This document shows positions 1 to 9,075 of a stretch of DNA of 64,000 nucleotides, piece by piece. The notes under the pieces were generated by a model. It ran no database searches. It was not told the origin of the DNA and worked only from the letters and a program-made list of their open reading frames with translations. The position numbers and the translations under genes were made by a program. The DNA comes from an uncultured Marinobacter sp. GTDB taxonomy: Bacteria; Pseudomonadota; Gammaproteobacteria; Pseudomonadales; Oleiphilaceae. Location: positions 310,001-374,000 of the forward strand of contig NZ_CANLBK010000002.1 of NCBI RefSeq assembly GCF_947488835.1, given 5' to 3'. Numbering within the stretch: the stretch's first letter is position 1; each line of letters begins with the position of its first letter.

Positions 1-190
1 CCTGCTCATCAAAAAGATACGCAAGGCACAGAATTTGAGTGTCGGTTACGGTAAGGTACACCGGCGTTTCTTCTGCACCGGAAACCGTTACCTGAAGCAC
101 CGGTTCGTCCCCGGTTATGGGCATAACATCGAAGCGTCGGCCGGCATGGGTAGAATCACCCAGGGCCAGGGTGAGAGTTTGAATATCCAC
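1..190 (-). CDS. YjfI/DUF2170-like protein, 3' part outside window
   Basis: Only the first 63 codons lie in the window, read leftwards from a GTG at 190. An AGGAAGGAG ribosome-binding site sits 6 nt before this GTG, which decides the start. The visible protein begins MDIQTLTLALGD and contains VYLTVTDTQILCLAYLF, which resembles the YjfI (DUF2170) family from memory. YjfI genes commonly neighbour pspA-like yjfJ and other envelope-stress genes, so the position opposite a YqiJ-flotillin operon fits. The family assignment is moderate because the rest of the protein is missing; the open frame, start and ribosome-binding site are seen directly. Confidence 0.5.
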   Translation of the reverse strand, partial: MDIQTLTLALGDSTHAGRRFDVMPITGDEPVLQVTVSGAEETPVYLTVTDTQILCLAYLFDEQ

Positions 191-253
191 GAATAGCTCC
201 TTCCTGTGGTGTTGAATCGGTTCGGCCGATCCGGACGAACCTTGTCCTGTCGC

Positions 254-270
254 TTGACATTTTATGTCAA
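254..270. promoter_or_regulatory. Operator-like dyad, copy 1 (TTGACA-N5-TGTCAA)
   Basis: A perfect inverted repeat with half-sites TTGACA and TGTCAA around a 5-nt spacer. It lies between the divergent YjfI-like and YqiJ-like genes. The identical half-sites and spacing recur at 343-359. The regulator is unknown. The half-site also matches a sigma-70 -35 hexamer, so a bound protein could block polymerase. Confidence 0.55.
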
Positions 271-342
271 TAATTAGAGTCTATACTTCGCAATTAAACA
301 TTTGCAAGAAATAGTTTGTTTGCGTTATAACGGCGCTCTGGT

Positions 343-359
343 TTGACACAAACTGTCAA
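343..359. promoter_or_regulatory. Operator-like dyad, copy 2 (TTGACA-N5-TGTCAA)
   Basis: The second copy of the dyad at 254-270, with the same half-sites and 5-nt spacer but a different spacer sequence. It is 89 bp downstream of copy 1, centre to centre, and 36 bp before the chosen YqiJ-like start. Its TTGACA could act as the -35 element of the flotillin operon promoter, with a weak -10 near 366-371. The regulator is not identified. Confidence 0.55.
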
Positions 360-395
360 TTATTGGATTTACCAGAAAGGATAATCTGGTCGCGT

Positions 396-1022
396 ATGGA
401 AACGTTCTTCGCTGTAGCCTTCTCCTTTCCAACGGTGGTTTTCTCCGTTCTGTTGTGTGTAGCCATTATCTACTGGCTGATATCCCTGCTTGGTATGGGC
501 GATATTGACGCAGATGGCGACATTGATGCCGGTGGCGATTTCAGTGGTCTGATGGTTACCCTCGGGCTGCAAGGTGTTCCCCTGCCTTTGGTGCTCACGC
601 TTTTGTTCCTGTTTGGCTGGCTGGCCAGCTACTTTGTTGATCTTGTTTTTGGCACTCTTATTCCCACTGGCTTGTTGCACTGGCTATACGGGGCAGCTGT
701 TATTTTTTCGGCGCTAGTCGCCTCAGTGCTAGTAACGTCGATCGTGGTACGCCCACTTCGCCCACTGTTTCGCCGTGCATTTTTGCAACCCCTTCAAAAG
801 CGGATTGTTGGCACCCCTTGTGTGGTGATTTCTTCACGGGTTACCGAAACCTCTGGTCGTGGCGAAACGGTTCTTGATGGTGCCCATCTTGTCCTTCAAA
901 TACGCAGCCATTCGCCGCTTTCCCGTCGGGAGAGGGCTGTCATTATTGAACATATTCCGGATAAAAATGCCTGGTGGGTCGTTCCGGAATCCGAATTCCA
1001 TTCCGGTGGCTCCACCGGATAA
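396..1022 (+). CDS. YqiJ-like OB-fold membrane protein (DUF1449 type)
   Basis: A 208-residue protein with three predicted membrane helices at about 10-34, 62-84 and 92-115. An acidic stretch (GDIDADGDIDAGGD) lies between the first two, and a C-terminal soluble part at about 135-195 resembles the OB/NfeD-like fold of the YqiJ family. YqiJ homologues pair with flotillins and act at the inner membrane in envelope maintenance. The frame is open back to a TTG at 363, but that codon has no ribosome-binding site; the ATG at 396 follows AGAAAGGA, although the spacing is long. The flotillin gene starts 43 nt downstream, so the two are probably co-transcribed. Family confidence is good; exact function is unknown. 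Confidence 0.8.
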   Translation: METFFAVAFSFPTVVFSVLLCVAIIYWLISLLGMGDIDADGDIDAGGDFSGLMVTLGLQGVPLPLVLTLLFLFGWLASYFVDLVFGTLIPTGLLHWLYGAAVIFSALVASVLVTSIVVRPLRPLFRRAFLQPLQKRIVGTPCVVISSRVTETSGRGETVLDGAHLVLQIRSHSPLSRRERAVIIEHIPDKNAWWVVPESEFHSGGSTG

Positions 1023-1065
1023 CCCCGCACTCACTTATTTAAAACCAGCTCAGGAGAATGACTAA

Positions 1066-3069
1066 ATGGACTTATCGTGGATGATGCCGGTACTGACGAC
1101 CATCGGCGTTGTGGTGTTGCTGATATTGGGCGTGCTGACCCTGTTCAAGGCGTTCTATCGCAAGGTAGATCAGGGCCAGGCCCTGATCGTGAACGACCTG
1201 TCGCCTACACCCAAGGTGTACTTCACCGGCGCCATGGTGCTACCGGTCATTCATCGCGCCGAGACCATGAAAATCTCGGTCATTACCCTGGAGCTGAACC
1301 GCACCGGTAAAGAAGGGCTGATCTGTAAAGACAACCTGCGTGCCGATATTACCGTTGCTTTCTATCTGCGGGTAAACGAAACCTCAGAAGATGTGTTGCG
1401 GGTAGCCAAGTCTGTGGGTGTTGGCCGTGCTTCCGACCGCAATGCGGTAAACGAGTTGTTCAATGCCAAGTTCAGTGAAGCGTTGAAGACGGTTGGTAAG
1501 AAGCTGGAGTTCATGCAGCTGTTTGAAGAGCGTCAACACTTCCGCGATTCCATCATTGAAACCATTGGCGAAGATCTTAACGGCTACATCCTTGAAGACG
1601 TGGCCATCGATTACCTGGAACAAACGCCAAAAACCTCTCTGGATCCCAACAACATTCTGGATTCCGAAGGTATTAAGCGGATTACTGAAATCACTGCATT
1701 CCACAATGTGGAGACAAACCGTTTAGAGCGCGATCAGGAGCTGGAGATTCAGCGTAAAAACGTTTCTGCTCGCGAGGCCTCGCTTGAACTGGAGCGCAGT
1801 CAAGCAGATGCAGAAGCGCGCCAACGCCGTGAGATCGAAACCCTGCAAGCTCGCGAAACCTCCGAGACCGAGCAGGTGCGCGAACAAGAACGCGCCCGTG
1901 CCGAAGCTGCTCGCATTAAGACAGACGAAGAGCTGGCCATTGCAGAAGAGAACAAACAGCGCCAGATTGAGATGGCGATGAAAGCCCGCGAGCGAGCGGT
2001 TCAGATTGAAGAAGTGCGTATTCGCCAGGCCCGGGAGCTGGAAGACGTAAACCGTGAACGAGCGGTTGAAATCGAGCGTATTGGCATGGAAAAGGCGCTT
2101 GAAGGCGAGCGCAAAGAAATTGCAGATATCACCAGCCAGCGCATTGCGGTAGAGCGCAACGTGGCTGAAGAGGAAGAGAACATCAAGGATGTTCGCAACC
2201 GTTCGCAAGCTGAGCGCCTGAAGGTCACTAAAGTGGTGGCTGCTGAGGCCGACGCCGATGAGCTCAAGCTCAAGGACGTGAAGGCGGCCGAAGCTGCGTT
2301 TGAGCGCTCCAAGCTGGAGGCTGAACAGATTCGAGTTACCGCCCAGGCGGAATTGGATGCAGCAGAGAAAGAATCCATTGCCGATGAAAAGCGGGCTCGT
2401 GGTCGTCAGGCCTTGTCTGCCTCTGACGGACTGGCTGAAGCCCAGGTTAAGGAAGCCCAGGCGTCGGCTATTCGGGCTGATGGTATCGCCCGTGCCGACG
2501 TTAAATCGGCCACGGCAAAAGCAGATGAAGAAGCCGGCATGGCAGAGATTCGGGTTCTTGAGCAGCGCCTTGAAACTGAAGCTATGGGTGAAGAAAAGCT
2601 GGGTCTGGCGAAAGCGGATGCTCGCAAAGCCATGGTATTGGCAGAGGCCGAAGGTGAAGAGCGCATGGGGCACGCGAAAGCAGACGCCCGTGAAGCCATG
2701 GCCAAGGCAGAAGCGTCAGGCCTCGTGGAGAAACTGAAAGCCTACAATGACATGTCTGAAGAAGCCCGACACTTTGAAGAATTCCGGATGAACCTGGAAG
2801 TTCATGAGAAGGAAGTGTTGGCGAGGATTGAGGCCCAGCAGACAGGCATTCTGGAAAATGGCCGGGTAATGGCCGCCGCTCTGAAGGACGCCAAGTTTGA
2901 AATGATTGGCGGCGACGGCGGTATCTTCGACAAGTTCGCCCAGGGCCTTGGTTATGGCAAGAGCGTACAGGGCGTGCTGGATAATGCCCCGTCACTGCAA
3001 GCGGCTTTGGCAGGTATCGCCGGGCGTATTGCAGCGGACAAGCCCAGTAAAGCCTCTGAAACTGCATAA
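1066..3069 (+). CDS. Flotillin family protein (YqiK-like)
   Basis: A 667-residue flotillin/SPFH protein. One N-terminal membrane anchor spans about residues 7-27. A Band-7/SPFH domain follows to about 200. A very long, charged coiled coil (about 210-590) is rich in Glu, Arg, Ala and Lys repeats such as RAEAARIKTDEEL. The Gly-rich C-terminal tail (near GGDGGIFDKFAQGLGYG) is typical of bacterial flotillins. Family members oligomerise at the cytoplasmic face of the inner membrane and organise functional membrane microdomains. It lies directly after the YqiJ-like gene, its usual partner, with the ribosome-binding sequence CAGGAGAATGACTAAATG at the start. The length matches large YqiK-type flotillins. 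Confidence 0.93.
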   Translation: MDLSWMMPVLTTIGVVVLLILGVLTLFKAFYRKVDQGQALIVNDLSPTPKVYFTGAMVLPVIHRAETMKISVITLELNRTGKEGLICKDNLRADITVAFYLRVNETSEDVLRVAKSVGVGRASDRNAVNELFNAKFSEALKTVGKKLEFMQLFEERQHFRDSIIETIGEDLNGYILEDVAIDYLEQTPKTSLDPNNILDSEGIKRITEITAFHNVETNRLERDQELEIQRKNVSAREASLELERSQADAEARQRREIETLQARETSETEQVREQERARAEAARIKTDEELAIAEENKQRQIEMAMKARERAVQIEEVRIRQARELEDVNRERAVEIERIGMEKALEGERKEIADITSQRIAVERNVAEEEENIKDVRNRSQAERLKVTKVVAAEADADELKLKDVKAAEAAFERSKLEAEQIRVTAQAELDAAEKESIADEKRARGRQALSASDGLAEAQVKEAQASAIRADGIARADVKSATAKADEEAGMAEIRVLEQRLETEAMGEEKLGLAKADARKAMVLAEAEGEERMGHAKADAREAMAKAEASGLVEKLKAYNDMSEEARHFEEFRMNLEVHEKEVLARIEAQQTGILENGRVMAAALKDAKFEMIGGDGGIFDKFAQGLGYGKSVQGVLDNAPSLQAALAGIAGRIAADKPSKASETA

Positions 3070-3076
3070 AACCCCG

Positions 3077-3112
3077 GGCACCACCTGCGCCTGAATAGGC
3101 GTAGGTGGTGCC
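3077..3112 (+). terminator. 16-bp hairpin between flotillin and ATPase genes
   Basis: A stem of 16 pairs (one G-T wobble) with a GAAT loop starts 8 nt after the flotillin stop codon. The left arm begins GGCACCACCT and the right arm ends AGGTGGTGCC. No T-run follows, so it may be a weak terminator or an mRNA stabiliser that reduces expression of the downstream ATPase relative to flotillin. Confidence 0.6.
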
Positions 3113-3154
3113 TATCTCGTTCAGGTTTTCCCCCTTTGTTCAGGATGATTTGGT

Positions 3155-6100
3155 ATGTCGACGGATCGCACCGGCCTTGAGAGCATTGTTCAGGAAGGTT
3201 CTGCCTTCGAAACCATTCAGCGTCGCCTGAAAGAGCAGGGCGGTCAGCTTCGCGAGCAGGTGTCGGGGCTGAATCAGGCCCGGGAAGATATTTTCGGAAG
3301 CGCCGGCATGAACGTGCTGGGGCGTGCCCGGGTCAGAACCGAAAATAACGCCATAGCCCGGGATGTAGTGCGCCTTGGTGACAAGCTGTTGTTCGGTTTT
3401 AACCTGCAACTGGGGTTACGCAAAACCCTGGAGCTTGAGGATGTCTTCTGCCTGTACCACCTGAATGATGGTGACGGTGGCTTTGAAATGACAGAGGCCG
3501 CGATTGAGGGCACTTTCCTGAAAGATGGCCGCTTTGCCACCGACTTCCGAGAGCTTCAGCAATATTACAACACCGCCACTCTGTCTCAGCTGACGATCCT
3601 TAAAGGCATGCTGCTGATGGTGTTTCGCATCGGCGACAAACTCGGTGACCTGCGGGTATTCCGCTGGGAGCTGAAGCCGAATGGTGAGGTAAACCGCTAC
3701 ATAGACAACCGGGGCGAGCGGGATCTTACCTTCCCCGACAGGTTCAGTTTTCCCTGGAAAACCGTCGGTCGTGACTGCCAGGTGCAGGGGCGGTCTCCGC
3801 ATCTGAACATCGCCGACACCCTGTTCGTGGATAACCTCCGGGGCGAGATTACCTTCAAGGTGGAGAACAACACGGCTACCGGCGAGGGCATTTATGCAGA
3901 TCCGGTAGAGTCTGATTCCCAGTCCCTGGACGACGCTACCTTTGAGTACGCCGATCTGGGTGAAATCCTTCTGGTACGAATTCTTCCGTTCAACGAAAAG
4001 GACTGGCGCTACTACCTGTTCAATCGCACCCAGCGGAAAGTTGAGCGGGTAGACAGCATGGCCGGCTCCGTGGTGTCGCTTCCGGATAACCACGGCCTCA
4101 TTTTTCCGTCTGGGTATTACCTCACTACAGGGGAGCTGAAAACCTTCCAGATTCCGGAAGGGGATTTCCGCCTCAAGCGTTCATTGCGAGCGCCCAACGG
4201 TGAGGATGTACTCTACGTATTTTTCGAGCAGCTCACCGGGCAGGTGATTCTGTTCCGCTATAACCTGATCCGTAAGCAGGCCGATGTACCGCTGATTGGT
4301 CATGGTTTTGCGCTCTTTGAAAATGGCCACTTGGTGGTTTTCAGTGCCGACAACGAGCCAACTCTGGTCCACCCGCTGCAGGTTTGGGAAACGCCGTTTA
4401 CCTCCGAGAACTTCCACGCGCAGGCCAGCGTTGCCAACGACTCGGAACTGGCCCGCATCGGCAACCCGGATTTGGTTCGAGGAATCGCCGAGCTGAACAC
4501 GGTCATTACTTTGGTGGAAGCCAAGGGCGCCAGTGAGCGTCATTTTACCTCTTTGATTCGCACTGTAGACCGCGTTCTCGACCAATTTTACTGGCTGACT
4601 GCGAGGCAGGATGAAGCCTTGTTTGCGGGCCTGCATGAGCAGCTCTCCACCATTCGCAACACGGCCGAACTGGTGCTGGATGAGTACGAGAAAGTTCAGA
4701 GCATCCGGGCACAGACGGAAGCTGCAATCAGTGAAGTGGCAGATGTTCAGGGTGCCTTGATGCGGGATCTGAAACCGGACAGCTGGAAAGCGCCGGATCA
4801 GTTCGTGGGGTACCTGGCCAGGCTTCGGGAACACCGGGGCCGGGTGCGAACGCTGAAGGATCGCCGCTACGCAGACGAAGCACGAATAGACGGCCTTGAG
4901 CAGGAGTTGGCGGATGCAGAAGAACGGCTGACTGAACGCACCTTCCGTTTTCTGGCTTCCCCCGAAGCACTGGAGGGCTATCGCAAAACCCTGACAGAGC
5001 TTCAGACTGATCTGGCGGGTGCAGAAAGCCGGGATGCCCTGAAAAAGATTGTGGAGCGCTACCGAGAGCTGACCACTGGCCTGGATATGATTCAGGGCAT
5101 GCTGGCGTCCATGGCTGGCGACGACGCTGCGCTGGAAACCGCCATTACCGACAATATCTCGGGCATATACGCCAGCATCAACCAGCAGCGCTCGGAAGCG
5201 GAAATCCGCCTGAAAGAGCAGGGCAGTGCCGAGGCTCGGGCCCAGTTTGCGGCTCGCATCCGGTTGTTTGAACAAAGCTTGGCCAACGGTGTCAGCGCGC
5301 TTTCCGATGTGCGGGAATGCGATGGCCTGATGACCCGAATGCTCGATCAGTTGCAGGAACTGGAAAGCCAGTTTGGTGAGTACGATGAGTTCCTGGCCGC
5401 AGTTCTGGAGCAGCGTGAAAACGCCCATGAAAGCATTGAAGCCCGGCGCCAGCAATTGCAGGACCAACGGCAGCGCCGGGTAACCACACTTACGGACGCC
5501 GCTGAGCGCATACTGAAAAACGTCAACCGCCGTACCGAACGCTTTACCACAGTGGAAGAATTGCATGCCTTTTTTGCGTCCGATGCCATGGTGGCGCGCC
5601 TGCGCAGCATGGCAAAGGAGTTGCGGGAGCTGGGCGCGGCCATGGAAGCCGATGATTGCCTGGGGCAGATGAAAGCCGCCCAGGACACGGCCCTGAGAAG
5701 TGTGCGGGACAAAGCCGATATCTTTGAGGATGGCGGCGCCGTTATCCGGCTTGGCAAGCACAAGTTCAGCGTCAACCAGCAGGAGCTGGATCTCACCCTG
5801 ATCCCGCGGGATGACCATGTGCTGCTGCACCTGACCGGTACCCAGTATTACGAACGGCTGGACGAACCGGAACTCGATCGCCTTCGGGGCTACTGGAACA
5901 TGAGCCAGCCGTCGGAATCTGCCAAGGTTTACCGGGGGGAGTACCTGGCAGCTCTGGTAATTGAAGAGTTCCGGAAATCACAGGATTTACCAGTTAACGT
6001 CGCCGATATTGAAGAACTTACCGGCTATATCCGCACATTTGCATCGCCCCGTTACCGCGAAGGCTATGAAAAGGGCATTCACGATCACGATGCCGCGCTG

Positions 6101-8416
6101 ATTGTCAGCACCCTTTGGCCCGCCATTCAAAATGCCGGTTTGCTGCGCTTCAGCCCTAATGCAAGGGCGCTGGCGATGCTGTTCTGGGCGCAACTGGGTC
6201 AGCAGCAGGTTCACGCTCAACAGCTACGCTCCCGTTGTTTGTCTGCCGGCATACTCAGCCGCATGATGCAGTCCAGTGAATTGCTGCAGGCTCTGGAACA
6301 GGAAGTTGAGCCGAAGCTATCAGAGTTTGTTGAGACTAGTGGTCTCACCCTGACTGAAAAAGGCAGTGCCGAACGCACACTGTTGAAATCAGCCGCCGAG
6401 TATCTGGTTTTGCAACTGGCAGAAGAATCGGAAATCTTCGAGATCACCCGCTATGCCGGTGAACTGGCGGAAGGCTTTACCGAAGCGCTGAAACGGGATA
6501 ACCAGTTTGCCCAGTACCAGAACGCCCTGAATGTTGTTGCCGACCAGCCGGCTGCACGCTGGAGCATCACCCGCCACTGGCTGCAAGCCTGGATGGGCAA
6601 AACAGACCGGCAACACCTGTTGCATTACTTGCCGGAAGTGGTGGCGGTATTGAATGCCGGGGAGGCTATCACCACGGCGGTACGCAGTGTGGAACTGGCT
6701 TTTGAGGTTGATGGGCTGCTGGGCCAGCACGCCAATATCAACGAACGTTCCCTGAGCCTGCAACTGGATGAATACGAAGAACGCCTGCGCTATCACCGGC
6801 AGGAGATCATTCCCGGCTGGCAGCAGTTGCAAGATGTTCGCCATAGCGTGCTGGAAAAATGGCGCAACCAATTGCGTTTGGACGAATACCGGCCCCGGCC
6901 GTTGTCTTCATTTGTCCGCAACAAACTGATCAGCGAAAGCTACCTGCCGATCATTGGCGACAACCTGGCCAAGCAAATGGGCACGGCTGGCGAAGACCGG
7001 CGTACCGATCAATCCGGCCTGTTAATGATGATCTCGCCGCCGGGTTACGGTAAAACCACATTGATGGAATACGTCGCCAATCGGCTGGGCCTGATCTTCA
7101 TGAAGATCAACTGCCCCAGTTTGGGCCACGATGTCACCTCTCTGGATCCGGAGAAGGCACCGCACTCCACAGCGAAGGCAGAGCTGATCAAGCTCAACCT
7201 GGCCCTGGAAATGGGCAACAACGTGATGCTGTATCTGGATGACATCCAGCACACGCACCCGGAGTTCCTGCAGAAATTCATCTCCCTATGTGACGGCACC
7301 CGACGTATCGAAGGCGTATGGCGCGGCCGCACCAGCACCTACGACATGCGGGGCAAGCGTTTCTGCGTAGTCATGGCTGGTAACCCCTATACGGAAAGCG
7401 GCGAAGTGTTCAAAGTGCCCGACATGCTGGCAAACCGGGCCGATATCTACAACCTGGGTGATGTGCTATCGGGTATGGAACACGCCTTCGAGTTGTCCTA
7501 TATCGAGAACAGCCTTAGTGCGAACCGGGTACTGGCGCCCTTGGCGACCCGTGGCATGGCAGACTTCTACCGGTTTGCGGATCTGGCGGAAGGCAAGGCT
7601 GTGGCAGATTCAGACTTCGAGCACGATTACAGCGCCGCCGAACGGGACGAAATTGTCTCCCTGCTGAAGAAAATGATGCGCGTGCGGGAAACTGTGCTGC
7701 GGGTGAATCAGGCATACATTGCTTCAAGCGCCCAAGCCGAGGCCTATCGCACGGAGCCGACCTTCAAGCTGCAGGGCAGTTACCGGAACATGAACAAGCT
7801 GGCGGAAAAGCTGTCGCCGGTGATGAGCGATAAAGAGCTGGAAGCGCTGATTGACGATCATTACCAGGGTGAATCCCAATTGCTGACCCAAGGCGCAGAA
7901 GAAAATCTTCTGAAGCTTAAGCAAATGCGCGGCACCATGACCGAAGCAGAAATCGCCCGCTGGCAGGCTATCTGTGAAGAATATCGGCGGCGCCAACAGG
8001 CGGGGGGCGATGAGGAAACCGGCGTTAAAGTTGTACGCCAGCTGGGCTTGATAGCGGAACAAATGCAGCAGTTGGGTCAACAGTTGGTCGCGGGCATGGC
8101 GAGTCGTAAAGACTCGGAGCCAGACCTCAATAAGGCCCTTGGTGAACTGTCACGCTCCCTCGAAACCGGTCTGGCCGAAGGCTTACAGACAGTACAGTTG
8201 AAGCCGGCAGTAACGGTAAATCTGGACAGCCCGCCTCAGGTAGGCGAAGCCCTCACAGCCTTCGCCCGAATCTTTGAGGAATCCATTGTTCCACTGGTAA
8301 AACTGATGGACGGCAAGCTGGGCCTGGATCTGAAAACCCAACGGGAAATGGGTAGAGTTTTGAGGGTGATTGGTGAACTGCAAGAATCCGTAATGGGGCG
8401 AGAGTCTGGGAAGTGA
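3155..8416 (+). CDS. Giant coiled-coil AAA ATPase (DUF3686, 'DNA repair ATPase')
   Basis: A 1753-residue protein. The N-terminal third (about 30-480) resembles the DUF3686 region that defines the so-called DNA repair ATPases. The middle (about 500-900) is rich in coiled coil. A C-terminal AAA domain carries Walker A GYGKTT near residues 1297-1302 and Walker B LYLDDIQ with Asp1362-Asp1363. The name is historical: I see no nuclease or DNA-binding motif. Related genes are repeatedly found next to flotillin, YqiJ and PspA-type genes, so an inference is that it is a large chaperone-like ATPase acting on membrane-associated complexes. The ATG at 3155 follows CAGGATG with about 9 nt spacing. It ends 30 bp from the convergent bioY. 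Confidence 0.85.
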   Translation: MSTDRTGLESIVQEGSAFETIQRRLKEQGGQLREQVSGLNQAREDIFGSAGMNVLGRARVRTENNAIARDVVRLGDKLLFGFNLQLGLRKTLELEDVFCLYHLNDGDGGFEMTEAAIEGTFLKDGRFATDFRELQQYYNTATLSQLTILKGMLLMVFRIGDKLGDLRVFRWELKPNGEVNRYIDNRGERDLTFPDRFSFPWKTVGRDCQVQGRSPHLNIADTLFVDNLRGEITFKVENNTATGEGIYADPVESDSQSLDDATFEYADLGEILLVRILPFNEKDWRYYLFNRTQRKVERVDSMAGSVVSLPDNHGLIFPSGYYLTTGELKTFQIPEGDFRLKRSLRAPNGEDVLYVFFEQLTGQVILFRYNLIRKQADVPLIGHGFALFENGHLVVFSADNEPTLVHPLQVWETPFTSENFHAQASVANDSELARIGNPDLVRGIAELNTVITLVEAKGASERHFTSLIRTVDRVLDQFYWLTARQDEALFAGLHEQLSTIRNTAELVLDEYEKVQSIRAQTEAAISEVADVQGALMRDLKPDSWKAPDQFVGYLARLREHRGRVRTLKDRRYADEARIDGLEQELADAEERLTERTFRFLASPEALEGYRKTLTELQTDLAGAESRDALKKIVERYRELTTGLDMIQGMLASMAGDDAALETAITDNISGIYASINQQRSEAEIRLKEQGSAEARAQFAARIRLFEQSLANGVSALSDVRECDGLMTRMLDQLQELESQFGEYDEFLAAVLEQRENAHESIEARRQQLQDQRQRRVTTLTDAAERILKNVNRRTERFTTVEELHAFFASDAMVARLRSMAKELRELGAAMEADDCLGQMKAAQDTALRSVRDKADIFEDGGAVIRLGKHKFSVNQQELDLTLIPRDDHVLLHLTGTQYYERLDEPELDRLRGYWNMSQPSESAKVYRGEYLAALVIEEFRKSQDLPVNVADIEELTGYIRTFASPRYREGYEKGIHDHDAALIVSTLWPAIQNAGLLRFSPNARALAMLFWAQLGQQQVHAQQLRSRCLSAGILSRMMQSSELLQALEQEVEPKLSEFVETSGLTLTEKGSAERTLLKSAAEYLVLQLAEESEIFEITRYAGELAEGFTEALKRDNQFAQYQNALNVVADQPAARWSITRHWLQAWMGKTDRQHLLHYLPEVVAVLNAGEAITTAVRSVELAFEVDGLLGQHANINERSLSLQLDEYEERLRYHRQEIIPGWQQLQDVRHSVLEKWRNQLRLDEYRPRPLSSFVRNKLISESYLPIIGDNLAKQMGTAGEDRRTDQSGLLMMISPPGYGKTTLMEYVANRLGLIFMKINCPSLGHDVTSLDPEKAPHSTAKAELIKLNLALEMGNNVMLYLDDIQHTHPEFLQKFISLCDGTRRIEGVWRGRTSTYDMRGKRFCVVMAGNPYTESGEVFKVPDMLANRADIYNLGDVLSGMEHAFELSYIENSLSANRVLAPLATRGMADFYRFADLAEGKAVADSDFEHDYSAAERDEIVSLLKKMMRVRETVLRVNQAYIASSAQAEAYRTEPTFKLQGSYRNMNKLAEKLSPVMSDKELEALIDDHYQGESQLLTQGAEENLLKLKQMRGTMTEAEIARWQAICEEYRRRQQAGGDEETGVKVVRQLGLIAEQMQQLGQQLVAGMASRKDSEPDLNKALGELSRSLETGLAEGLQTVQLKPAVTVNLDSPPQVGEALTAFARIFEESIVPLVKLMDGKLGLDLKTQREMGRVLRVIGELQESVMGRESGK

Positions 8417-8445
8417 GTGTTGATACTTGAGATTTATATGGGGCC

Positions 8446-9033
8446 CTACAGGCTAGCGCCCCGGAATCTCAACAAGCGATCAACAACGAAAATCGTACCA
8501 ACCGCAAGAGCTGACTTTATAACGCCCCCAAGCAAGAACGGCAGAACACCTTTCAGGAATGCTTTTTCTGGCCCAATGGTAAATGCCAGCCATGCGCCGC
8601 CAAACCCAAGGCAAACGGTATGGCCCAATAGCATTGCCAGGAAGGCCAGAGCAATATTCTTGGTGTTCCAGCCGCGCTCGAAAAGCACGCCAACCAGGGC
8701 AACGGCCAGAGGAAAGGCAAACAGGTAGCCTGCAGTTGGCCCTGCAAAATAATCCAATCCGCTGGAGCCCCCGGCAAGAACGGGTAGTCCCAGGGCTCCG
8801 AAACACAGCCACAGGATTGTTGAGGCGGCACCGAGTTTCCAGCCGAGAAGCCCTGCAACAGTGAGAAGTACATAGGTTTGCGCGGTAATAGGCACCGGCA
8901 CCATGGGGATCTCGATGTAGGATGCTACAGATAAGCACAGAGCTGTGATTACGATGGCAATCAGTTTCCAGCTTACTGAACGCCCATTTGGATCGAGAGG
9001 GCTGAAACTTTGGCTTGGTACAGGCGTCATCAT
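8446..9033 (-). CDS. bioY: BioY, biotin ECF transporter substrate-binding component
   Basis: A 195-residue membrane protein with about six helices. It has the BioY signature GLPVLAGGSSGLDYFAGPTAGYL at about residues 90-115 (given here only as a pattern: GxPVLAGG then GPTAGY). BioY binds biotin and imports it, alone or with an energy-coupling module; no bioM or bioN is nearby. Two ATGs are in frame (9033 and 9030); AAGGGA lies 3 nt from the first and 6 nt from the second, so 9030 is an equally good start. The gene begins 42 nt after the rhomboid stop and could share its transcript. No clear BirA box is visible in that short gap. Confidence 0.9.
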   Translation of the reverse strand: MMTPVPSQSFSPLDPNGRSVSWKLIAIVITALCLSVASYIEIPMVPVPITAQTYVLLTVAGLLGWKLGAASTILWLCFGALGLPVLAGGSSGLDYFAGPTAGYLFAFPLAVALVGVLFERGWNTKNIALAFLAMLLGHTVCLGFGGAWLAFTIGPEKAFLKGVLPFLLGGVIKSALAVGTIFVVDRLLRFRGASL

Positions 9034-9075
9034 TTTCCCTTGTTTGGAATGTTGTGTCTCAATGAGTCATGCATC

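Noticed and set aside
363..395. TTG start for the YqiJ-like gene
   Set aside because: The in-frame TTG overlaps the dyad region and has no ribosome-binding site; ATG 396 begins the hydrophobic N terminus expected for the family.
1723..2673. Long open frame on the strand opposite flotillin
   Set aside because: It mirrors the repetitive coiled-coil codons of flotillin; it has no ribosome-binding site and no protein-like family.
4181..5830. 549-codon frame antisense to the giant ATPase
   Set aside because: It lies wholly opposite a clear gene and has no recognisable domain; a by-product of high-GC codon use.
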